Assembly (NCBI GenBank): GCA_902781245.1
Contig: CACZIP010000147.1
Coordinates: forward strand, 1 to 5,526
Direction of reading: 5' to 3'
DNA: 5,526 bases
DNA from: an uncultured Coriobacteriaceae bacterium
Lineage (GTDB): Bacteria > Actinomycetota > Coriobacteriia > Coriobacteriales > Eggerthellaceae
The notes under the pieces were generated by a model. That model did no database searches and was not told the DNA's origin. It saw only the letters and a list, made by a program, of their open reading frames with translations. Of the stretch, positions 1-5,526 are shown piece after piece. The position numbers were made by a program, and so were the translations under genes. Position 1 is the first letter of the stretch. Each line of letters starts with the position of its first letter.

Positions 1-836
1 ATAAGCTCCACGATGCCGTACTTGCGGTACTTCATCATGTAGCTGTCCAGGCTCTCCAGCTCGTCCGGAGAGAAGACGCGGCTCACCACGTGCTTGTCGA
101 ACTTGATGACCGCGCTCTTCTCCACGACCATGAAGTTGATGGCGCGCCCGTCCGCCGCCTTCGCGTAGCCGAACTTCTCCGAGTCGCCGGAGTTGAGGGC
201 GATCTTCGTGTAGAAGCGCGCCTGCGGCACCTCCACGACGCGGCAGAAGCGCGTGAGGACGCGGTTGCTCATGTTCGGGTTCGCGAGCGAGTAGTCGTCG
301 AGCACGCCCTTGAGCGTCGGCGTGATGAAGAGAAAGCGCAAGCCGGGGGTCACCTGGGCCTCGTCCATCGCGTTCGTCACCTTGCGAAGCGCCGCCAGCA
401 CGTCCGTCGCCTTCGCGCCCGAGAGGTCCGCCGCCTCCACGGAGACACCGGCGTGCCCCGCGATCTGCGAGAACGTGTACGCGTCCGCCTCGGGTGCCAC
501 CTGCGTGCGCTCGAGCTCGGCGCCGGCCTGCACGAAGCAGTCCATTACGCCCGCCTCCTCCACGTCCATCACGTCGGTGAGGAGCTTGATGCCGCGGTCG
601 TAGCCGAAGGTCTTCGTCTCGTAGCTGAAGTCGATGGAGCCCGTTTTGTATCCCACGTTTCGCGTGTAGTCGCCCAGGCCCGAGACGGAGATCTTCGGGA
701 TCATGATCTCCTTCGCGTGGCGCCCCGCGCGCACCATGCGCGCCGGCTAGTTCAGGCACGAGCTCGTGGCCTCGCGCTGGTACACGCGGTCGAGGATGGT
801 CGTGTAGTTCTTGATGGCTGCGATGTTGTTCGTCAT
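1..836 (-). pseudogene. Phage major capsid protein, interrupted by an in-frame amber codon; 3' end beyond the window
   Basis: The minus-strand reading frame from ATG 836-834 begins MTNNIAAIKNYTTILDRVYQ. It stays open to the window edge except for one TAG at 749-747 (codon 30). After the stop the frame continues cleanly with PARMVRAGRHAKEIMIPKIS, then YDRGIKL, ERTQVAPEADAYTF, LRFLFITPTLKG, NFMVVEKSAVIKFDKH and LDSYMMKYRKYGIVEL. These blocks match, from memory, a major coat protein family of siphophages from Firmicutes and Coriobacteriia. Such a protein would form the icosahedral shell around the scaffold encoded just upstream. The start is supported by a strong AAGGAGG with 8-nt spacing. A serine is plausible at the stop position, which would make TCG to TAG a one-base change. 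Restart at ATG 737-735 would lose the first 33 residues and has no good ribosome binding site. The gene is probably an inactive prophage relic. Amber suppression is the alternative, but TAG ends three neighbouring genes normally. Confidence 0.85.
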
Positions 837-839
837 GTC

Positions 840-1384
840 CTAGCCCTCCTTGCCATCGTCGGCGAGGCCTGCGATCCTCTCCCAGCGGCGCATGTAGCCG
901 GTGTCATTACCGCCCGCGACGCCTGCGGGCTCCAAGCCCATAGCACCGCCCGCAGATGTTTGTGAAGTGGGCTCCACGCCCTCGAAAAACCCGTGGCTCG
1001 GCCGCGACCAGCGCCGCCACGTCGCCGCCGTGCTCCTCCAGGAACGCCTTCGCGACCTTAACGCTCCTGGCACCCGCCGCCTTGAGCGCGAACTCAACGA
1101 GTTCGTCGGCCATCTGCCGCTTCAGCGCTGCGATCTCCGCGTTCAGCGCCTCGGTCGCTTCAGTTGTCTTGGCCGCGTTCGCGACCTTGCCCTGGAGCTC
1201 GGCGATCTGCACGTCCTTGGCCTTGAGCGCCGTCTTGGTATTCTGCGAAACCATTGGCGCCCGTTACCGAGCCTTCCGACTCACCTTGCCGTTGCGCTTG
1301 CGGCTTCCCCGCAGCCTGCATCTCGCCCCGCCGCCCTTCGACTGCCTCACCCTGCGCCTGCGCGCCATCCTGACCACCGTCCAT
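840..1384 (-). pseudogene. Phage capsid scaffolding protein (GP20-like), frameshifted
   Basis: The gene lies directly upstream of the capsid gene, the usual place for a scaffold. From ATG 1254 the protein is a helical, Ala/Lys/Glu-rich coiled coil (MVSQNTKTALKAKDVQIAEL, then TEALNAEIAALKRQMADE and VKVAKAFLEEHGGDVAALVA). At the A5 run 985-989 (T5 on the coding strand) the sense jumps to the +1 frame, giving FEGVEPTSQTSAGGAMGLEP and MRRWERIAGLADDGKEG, ending at TAG 842-840. One extra T explains this. Upstream, an in-frame TAA at 1266-1264 closes the ATG 1254 frame. A different frame from ATG 1384 gives a Gln/Gly/Glu-rich stretch (MDGGQDGAQAQGEAVEG) typical of scaffold N-termini, so a second lesion probably lies near 1265-1290. 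Neither ATG has a good Shine-Dalgarno sequence. Family assignment is from memory; the frameshift is seen directly, and the N-terminal extent is tentative. Confidence 0.7.
845..851 (-). promoter_or_regulatory. Ribosome binding site of the major capsid gene
   Basis: The minus strand reads AAGGAGG here, 8 nt upstream of ATG 836. It lies inside the last codons of the scaffold gene, whose TAG (842-840) falls between this site and the capsid ATG. Scaffold and capsid translation would thus have been coupled. The near-perfect site fits a highly expressed capsid gene and supports the 836 start despite the amber codon downstream. Confidence 0.75.
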
Positions 1385-1505
1385 TCGAGCCGCATTTCTG
1401 CGCTGGCGGGCGATGCCCTATAACGCAGTGATGCCCGCACCTTGATTGGCGCAGGCATCGTCTCAGGCGATCACAAAGTGGAGCTTTGGAAGCAAGCTGA
1501 GCACG
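1385..1505. other. Non-coding junction between phage relic and defence operon
   Basis: I see no supportable gene here. Short open frames crossing it are arginine-rich and lack a Shine-Dalgarno sequence. It is the boundary between the G+C-rich prophage block and the less G+C-rich ATPase gene. It contains a long hairpin (listed separately), a second GGGC-GAT-GCCC stem at 1408-1418 and a CAAAG-TGGAG-CTTTG stem at 1474-1488. No tRNA, integrase or obvious attachment site is visible. Confidence 0.5.
1430..1459 (-). terminator. Hairpin after the ATPase gene, possible transcription end or processing site
   Basis: On the minus strand, GATGCCTGCGCC and GGTGCGGGCATC flank a 6-nt loop (AATCAA). In minus-strand RNA all 12 positions pair, two of them as G-U. 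On the plus strand those two positions would be A-C mismatches, so the structure favours RNA made in the direction of the genes. It lies 47 bases beyond the ATPase stop. No U-tract follows, so it is not a standard intrinsic terminator. It could protect the 3' end of the message, assist Rho-linked termination, or be a remnant of the recombination junction. Confidence 0.4.
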
Positions 1506-3122
1506 TCACCCCAAAAGGATTCCCAGGTCAGCAGCTTTATCGGTGAAACGACCATTGTACTCGTCGCTAAGAAGACGATCAACGCGATGGCCGGAATAGT
1601 CGATAGCGTTAACGCGTGTGTCATCCTGATATTTCGACGGACCTTCCTCTCTCTTAATCGTTGTCGTCATAATCATTTGGTTCTTGAGGCTAGAGAAAAG
1701 GTTGAGGAGACGGTCTTCACGGTCAGAGGAAAGATCATCGGCTCTGAATGAATCGAAAAGGAGGGGCATCGGATGATTCAGAGTCGTTGCAATGGCATAA
1801 AGCCTGGAAGCGAAATAAATCGTGCCGTCACTACCAGACAGCACGTTGGCCTGAGTTGTGAATAAATCGGAATAAGCCGCTTCGCTAGGATTACCAGAGA
1901 TGGTCTGACGTGCATAGTTCATTGCGGAGAGGAGCTGCTTGCGGAACTCTTCTTGCTGTTGTTTAAGCTCGGAAGAAAGTTCCCGGTCGCTGGCAAGCAT
2001 ATCCGTAATGGTGTCTATTTCATTTTGGGCGCTCTGTATTTCTGCGTCGATTTCCTTGGCATCAAGAAAAACGTCCTTGCAGGCAACAATGTCAGCGAGC
2101 GTGATGTCTGAGTTGTCTTCTAATAGAGCATCAAGATTCGCCTGTGCATGTCTAAGTTCACGTGCTGTTGTATCCAGCTCGCGGTCTATATCATCGATTC
2201 TATCGTGAACCGAATTGATGATTTGAGTTCTCATCTCCGAGGTTGTCACATCGAAAACAACGCCCGAATCAGCCATCCTATAGCCAATGTCAGTTGAACC
2301 GCACTCTAGACAGGTAAGCTCTCCGACCTTGACATTTATCTTCAGCGAATTGAGTTCGTCGAGCACTATCTGATTCTTAGTCTTCCTGGCAATGAGCCGC
2401 GACCTCTTCTTGCGAAGGGCGCTGACATTCTTTCGAGACTGATCAAGACTCTTGGCAAGTTCATCCATGTCCCGGCGATCTGTTGTTGCGCTGATGGCTG
2501 AGAGCGCCGTGCCCCTTTGCTTTAGCGCTGCAGCTTCTTTGCTGAGCGTTCCCAGTCGACCTCTCAACGCGTTGCGCCGTCGTTTCAGCTTTTGAATCTC
2601 CTGAGGCTCAAGCGTTCTGCCATTGAGCCCGGCCATCGAATAAAGCATTTCTTTATAATCGTTCTTATTGAATCTCCCAGCTTTAACCTTCGCAGATGAA
2701 AGGTCATCTTGGCCTACGAAGAACAGCTGTGTATAGAGCTCGAGTCCTACAATTACGGCTCTACCGTCTTTAACAATGACGGGGAGTTCAAAGACGTTAT
2801 CGTTCCAAAACCGTGAAAAAGCTTCGGCGCTGTCCAAGACTTCAATCTCATTACCCGTCTTAACCGCGAATGTATCACGGCTGCGAAGCACGGTCACCTC
2901 GTTACCGTTGACGTCCAAATCGACAATGTACATGTATTCGCGATAGGGGAAGCCATCAGGAAAGGTCGGCATTGCACCAAGCGTATAAGCCATACCCTGC
3001 ATGACTATGGTTTTGCCGCGGTTGTTATCGAGGCTGTAGATAACATTCATATCGTCCGAGAAGTGGTCCTCGATAAAAGATTCGGTACTGTTTCCGATGT
3101 ACACCGCCTTTATGCTAATCAA
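1506..3122 (-). CDS. SMC/Rad50-like ABC ATPase of a Lamassu or ABC-3C type defence module
   Basis: This 538-aa protein has a split ABC ATPase head. The N-terminal lobe (1-165) carries a Walker A variant, YSLDNNRGKT (29-38), with GKT intact but leucine where the first glycine of GxxxxGKT belongs. A Q-loop candidate, LFFVGQDD, lies at 133-140. Residues about 172-262 and 300-405 look like two coiled-coil arms. CLEC (271-274) near the turn resembles a Rad50 zinc hook. The C-terminal lobe holds an ABC signature, VLSGSDG (427-433), and a Walker B strand, PLLFDSF (453-459), with serine where the catalytic glutamate is expected. TTT replaces the usual switch histidine (about 487-489). Such ATPases sense foreign DNA or its ends and license a partner effector, here probably the nuclease encoded upstream. 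The start is TTG 3122, with a Shine-Dalgarno sequence, overlapping the upstream gene by 8 bases. Stop is TGA. A DNA-repair SMC is less likely at this size and in this context. Confidence 0.8.
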   Translation of the reverse strand: MISIKAVYIGNSTESFIEDHFSDDMNVIYSLDNNRGKTIVMQGMAYTLGAMPTFPDGFPYREYMYIVDLDVNGNEVTVLRSRDTFAVKTGNEIEVLDSAEAFSRFWNDNVFELPVIVKDGRAVIVGLELYTQLFFVGQDDLSSAKVKAGRFNKNDYKEMLYSMAGLNGRTLEPQEIQKLKRRRNALRGRLGTLSKEAAALKQRGTALSAISATTDRRDMDELAKSLDQSRKNVSALRKKRSRLIARKTKNQIVLDELNSLKINVKVGELTCLECGSTDIGYRMADSGVVFDVTTSEMRTQIINSVHDRIDDIDRELDTTARELRHAQANLDALLEDNSDITLADIVACKDVFLDAKEIDAEIQSAQNEIDTITDMLASDRELSSELKQQQEEFRKQLLSAMNYARQTISGNPSEAAYSDLFTTQANVLSGSDGTIYFASRLYAIATTLNHPMPLLFDSFRADDLSSDREDRLLNLFSSLKNQMIMTTTIKREEGPSKYQDDTRVNAIDYSGHRVDRLLSDEYNGRFTDKAADLGILLG

Positions 3123-4152
3123 CCTTAAGACCCTCTTTCACAATCGCGATAAAGTATTGGTGGGAGATGGCGTTGAGCTGGCTGCATCCTTCAAGCACCT
3201 CTGGCTTGATTGAGTGGTAGATAGACCCGACGTCAGCGTCAGGGCTACTGTGTATCGCGGTCACAATCTCAGCCAACAGGCGCCAGAAGGCCGCCGACTC
3301 ATTCACTGAACACATCTGCTTTGCAAGATCGTTCTGACAGTCTTCCAAGAAACCATCGGCTTCGTCAGGCTCTATTCCGTTGTAAATAGGGAGGAATGGC
3401 CTGGGGATGCCTTGTGTAAGAGGGTTCGTGTTGATTATCCGCGCGATAGCGAGAAGGATGATGTCCGACCTTTTCAACACTCTGTTGTATTTAAAGACCT
3501 CATCAGGGTGAGAGAGCTCGATTCCCTCTACCTTGGAGTTCGACTTTATGCCTACCTGCTTCTTGCGTACTTCATTGAAGATAGCCCGAAGGTCACTATC
3601 ACGGGCGCCGAGTTTGACGCTGTCCTTTATGAGCGGGCGTATGTAATCTTCGCAATCCGGTTTCGAGACAACGAAAAGGACTGACTGAAGGAATGAGTCG
3701 ATTTCATCATCGTCGATGGCCGAGGCGCCAATGTAGGTCTTGGCCTTGCATGCCTTCACAAGGGCCGACCGCACCGCACGTCTCGCTCCTTCCTTCATGT
3801 CTTTGTAGTGAAACTCAGAAAGCTCGGCATCCTCGAAAACAGCGCCGGTAACACGTCTAACAAAGAGGATTTGCTTGACGAAATAACCCTTGAAATCGCT
3901 GACGTAGTTCTTGTAAAGGGTAACCAGGTCCTCTCCCAGGGCTTTGGCGCTGGCATCTGAGCCTTTTGATTGGACGTCATACAAACGAAAAGCATTACCG
4001 TCCATGCCCGTGACGTCGTTGAAGAAATCGATTGCAAAGCAGGTGATGTCATCTTTCGCATCGTCATAGCAGATAAGATGGAGCATGGCCTTGGTCTCCA
4101 TCTCGCTGGCAGATGAAGCAGCTCGTTCCGATGATGAAATCTTGTAGGTCAT
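3115..4152 (-). CDS. Cap4/DUF4297-like dsDNA nuclease, probable effector partner of the SMC-like ATPase
   Basis: This 345-aa protein has an N-terminal domain (about 15-125) that looks like the PD-(D/E)xK nuclease fold of Cap4/DUF4297. An early acidic residue (E19) is followed by ITCFAIDFFNDVTG (36-49; D42 and D46 are candidate metal ligands) and RLYDVQSKGS (56-65), giving D59-V-Q61-S-K63 as the QxK motif. The remaining ~220 residues are mostly helical and unrecognised; they may bind the ATPase, as the C-terminal component of ABC-3C systems does. No signal peptide or membrane segment is seen, so a cytoplasmic protein is expected. ATG 4152 lies 4 nt after the stop of the Res-like gene and has no clear Shine-Dalgarno sequence, which suggests re-initiation by ribosomes finishing that gene. 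An alternative start is Met18. Stop is TAG 3117-3115. Cutting of invader or cellular DNA is inferred from the family; the nuclease call is moderate. Confidence 0.65.
   Translation of the reverse strand: MTYKISSSERAASSASEMETKAMLHLICYDDAKDDITCFAIDFFNDVTGMDGNAFRLYDVQSKGSDASAKALGEDLVTLYKNYVSDFKGYFVKQILFVRRVTGAVFEDAELSEFHYKDMKEGARRAVRSALVKACKAKTYIGASAIDDDEIDSFLQSVLFVVSKPDCEDYIRPLIKDSVKLGARDSDLRAIFNEVRKKQVGIKSNSKVEGIELSHPDEVFKYNRVLKRSDIILLAIARIINTNPLTQGIPRPFLPIYNGIEPDEADGFLEDCQNDLAKQMCSVNESAAFWRLLAEIVTAIHSSPDADVGSIYHSIKPEVLEGCSQLNAISHQYFIAIVKEGLKVD
3131..3138 (-). promoter_or_regulatory. Ribosome binding site selecting the TTG start of the ATPase gene
   Basis: The minus strand reads AAAGAGGG, 8 nt upstream of TTG 3122-3120. 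No ATG lies near the beginning of the conserved N-terminal strand (ISIKAVYIG), so this site decides the TTG start. It sits inside the 3' end of the nuclease-like gene, which makes the two genes translationally linked. Confidence 0.6.
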
Positions 4153-4156
4153 ATCA

Positions 4157-5526
4157 CTACCCGTTGCTCACCGGGCTGCTCTTCGCAAGCAGGTCCCCCC
4201 AGCTGTCCGACGTCTTGATGTCGTCCTCGTAGGCGATGAGGTAGCCCCAGCTCTGGTCTGTGAACCGGTCGTCGCCGAGTAGCCTCACCACGACGCTCTC
4301 GGCCGCCCTACGCTTCGCCTGCACGGTCGCGTCGTCGCGGCCGCGCGCGTCCTTGCCCTCGATGATCCAGTGCACGCCACCGTCGTCGAGCGCCACGAAG
4401 TCCGGGAAGTAGCGATCCTTCGCGTTGTAGTAGACGTAGGCGCCCTCCTGAGGGTGGAGCCGCTGCCACCACACGATGTGGGGCGACGTGTTGAGCAGCT
4501 TGGCGAGGAGGTACTCGCCCGTGTACGAGTCGAACGACTCCGCCTCGAAGAGCGACTTGAACCATCCGCCATAGAAGCGCCCGCGCACGAACTCCTCCTG
4601 CGTCTCCACCTGCTCGTGCACGACGTCGCCGATGGGCAGCGTGAGCTCGTCCTTGCTAGGCATCGCAAGCGGGCTGATCTCGGTCTCCTCCACGCGGTTG
4701 CGCAGGGCCTCGTCCACGAACGTCCGGAGGAGCGACCTCAGCTCGGCAGTTGCCGATTCGAGGGACTTCACGGTCCAGTGGTCGAGAGGCGCCGCCTGCA
4801 TGAAGCGCTTAACGAGGAACGCCTTCGCTATGCGCTTGTTGCCCTCGGTCACGGGAATGAGCCCGCCGTTCATCACGAGACGCAGCAGCGTCGTCTGGGC
4901 ATCGCCCTCGTTCACGGGCAGGCTGTCCACCTCGGCGCTCTCGGTATCGACGGCGTGCAGCCGAACGCCCAGCGCCGCGACAATCTCCTTGCGCAGCAGC
5001 ACGTCGCCTGCGGAAGTGACGCGCTCGGCGGCGGCCCTGATATCCTTGGGGTCAATCTTCGAGAGGTCGATATCCGGCTCGGAGAGCCTCACGGCGGTGC
5101 GGGGGAAGAGGTAGAAAACGTCGGCGAATGCGGGGTTCCGAGGCACGATCCCCACGGAAAGCTGCCCCTGCGTGCCATCGTCGACGATCCCGTCCTGCCC
5201 GATGGAGGAGAACCCGACGCCCCCGAAGAGGGTCGGCTGCTCCGGCGCCGTCCCCCGAGGGGTCTCCGTGCCAGCGAGGCCCACCGTCCCGAAAACGGCG
5301 CCTGCCGACGCGCCGCCCTGCCCGATGCCCCGTGCGCTGGCGTCCGCGCCCGGGCTTCCAACAGCGCCGGCACGGGAGCCGCCCACCCGCCCGCCTTTCG
5401 CTGCGTTGGCTGCAGCCTTTATCTGCTCGTCGACCTTGGCCGCGTCGGCGGCCGCGTCCTCCAGGCCGAACTGCACGAGCACGTTCTCGGTCTCCAAAAG
5501 CTCCTTGAAGGACTGGTGCGCGATGA
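4157..5526 (-). CDS. C-terminal part of a type III restriction Res-like helicase-nuclease; 5' end beyond the window
   Basis: The frame is open to the right edge (IAHQSFKELLETENVLVQFG), so the start and helicase motor lie outside. Numbering from base 5497 as residue 1: about 33-102 is a Gly/Ala/Ser-rich linker. Residues about 110-320 are a mixed region I cannot name. Residues 328-446 form a C-terminal PD-(D/E)xK nuclease with EYLLAKLL (338-345), HIVWWQRLHPQEGAYVYY (340-357 region), YFPDFVAL (P365, D366), WIIEGK (E380, K382) and Q393/K395. The order PD-x13-EGK and the HIVWW-YFPDF layout match the endonuclease domain of type III Res subunits and related Actinobacteria helicases. Together with a Mod methyltransferase such a protein translocates on and cuts unmodified DNA; no Mod is visible here, so a solitary defence helicase is also possible. 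A TTG at 5497 is only an internal leucine. Stop is TAG 4159-4157, 4 nt before the next gene. Confidence 0.8.
   Translation of the reverse strand, partial: IAHQSFKELLETENVLVQFGLEDAAADAAKVDEQIKAAANAAKGGRVGGSRAGAVGSPGADASARGIGQGGASAGAVFGTVGLAGTETPRGTAPEQPTLFGGVGFSSIGQDGIVDDGTQGQLSVGIVPRNPAFADVFYLFPRTAVRLSEPDIDLSKIDPKDIRAAAERVTSAGDVLLRKEIVAALGVRLHAVDTESAEVDSLPVNEGDAQTTLLRLVMNGGLIPVTEGNKRIAKAFLVKRFMQAAPLDHWTVKSLESATAELRSLLRTFVDEALRNRVEETEISPLAMPSKDELTLPIGDVVHEQVETQEEFVRGRFYGGWFKSLFEAESFDSYTGEYLLAKLLNTSPHIVWWQRLHPQEGAYVYYNAKDRYFPDFVALDDGGVHWIIEGKDARGRDDATVQAKRRAAESVVVRLLGDDRFTDQSWGYLIAYEDDIKTSDSWGDLLAKSSPVSNG
5192..5401 (-). other. Gly/Ala/Ser-rich low-complexity linker in the Res-like protein
   Basis: About 70 residues (33-102 counted from base 5497) are dominated by Gly, Ala and Ser with scattered Pro, Thr and Gln, for example AGAVGSPGADASARGIGQGG. 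It has the look of a disordered tether between the helicase part and the C-terminal nuclease. It contains no exact long DNA repeat. Its high G+C content makes this stretch open in several frames. Confidence 0.6.

Noticed and set aside
90..965. Long plus-strand open frame (291 aa), very rich in Arg, Val, His and Leu
   Set aside because: It is the antisense shadow of the capsid gene, whose minus-strand sense is clearly protein-like. High G+C content keeps the opposite frame open.
985..989. Programmed +1 frameshift site
   Set aside because: No known stop-codon-type slippery context. A single-base insertion in a homopolymer next to another damaged gene is simpler.
901..1431. Plus-strand open frame opposite the scaffold (176 aa), and the overlapping one at 956-1423
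   Set aside because: Composition is Arg/Pro/Ala-rich with no family resemblance, and the minus strand explains the region as a scaffold relic.
1264..1458. Minus-strand small open frame starting MPAPIKVRAS
   Set aside because: No Shine-Dalgarno sequence, Arg-rich, and it begins inside the hairpin. Only its last codons may belong to the scaffold frame.
1474..1488. CAAAG-TGGAG-CTTTG inverted repeat after the ATPase stop
   Set aside because: Only 5 bp of stem and no U-tract; too weak to call a terminator.
1446..1751. Plus-strand open frame of 101 aa
   Set aside because: It is antisense to the C-terminal lobe of the ATPase gene and has no convincing start signal.
3412..3684. Plus-strand open frame of 90 aa with fairly normal amino-acid composition
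   Set aside because: It lies wholly antisense within the nuclease-like gene and has no promoter or ribosome binding site that I can see.
5128..5508. Plus-strand Arg/Pro-rich open frame of 126 aa
   Set aside because: It is the shadow of the Gly/Ala-rich linker, where high G+C content opens all frames.
1..5526. CRISPR arrays, tRNA or rRNA genes, insertion sequences
   Set aside because: No regularly spaced repeats, cloverleaf, rRNA-like stretch or transposase was seen on either strand.

Overview
The window suggests a high-G+C actinobacterium, probably a gut-type Coriobacteriia. That guess rests on codon use and on how familiar the phage scaffold and capsid sequences look from memory; no database search was possible. 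Every gene I can support lies on the minus strand, so transcription runs from base 5526 towards base 1.

Right block (5526 to 4157, G+C-rich): the C-terminal part of a type III restriction Res-like or DEAD/DEAH helicase protein. Its start lies beyond the window. A Gly/Ala-rich low-complexity linker separates the end of the helicase part from a C-terminal PD-(D/E)xK nuclease domain.

Middle block (4152 to 1506, clearly less G+C-rich): two tightly packed genes. The first encodes a 345-aa protein with an N-terminal Cap4/DUF4297-like nuclease signature (D-V-Q-S-K). The second encodes a 538-aa SMC/Rad50-like ABC ATPase with a coiled coil, one CxxC hook-like motif, and atypical Walker A, Walker B and switch residues. 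The ATG of the first gene lies 4 nt after the Res-like stop. The second starts at a TTG inside the end of the first, with its own Shine-Dalgarno sequence. An SMC-like ATPase beside a Cap4-like effector is the layout of Lamassu and ABC-3C anti-phage systems. Here the pair appears to be the tail of an operon that begins with, or passes through, a Res-like helicase. This is the most interesting part of the window.

Junction (about 1505 to 1385): no gene. It holds a 12-bp hairpin (1430-1459) that pairs fully only in minus-strand RNA.

Left block (about 1384 to 1, G+C-rich): a decayed prophage capsid module. A scaffold gene (GP20-like) is broken by a frameshift and probably by a second lesion near its N-terminus. 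It is followed by a major capsid protein gene, well conserved except for one in-frame amber codon at position 30, which runs off the left edge. The genes normally found upstream of a scaffold (portal, minor head protein) are absent, so the phage block is cut off at the junction. The defence operon therefore sits directly against a phage relic.
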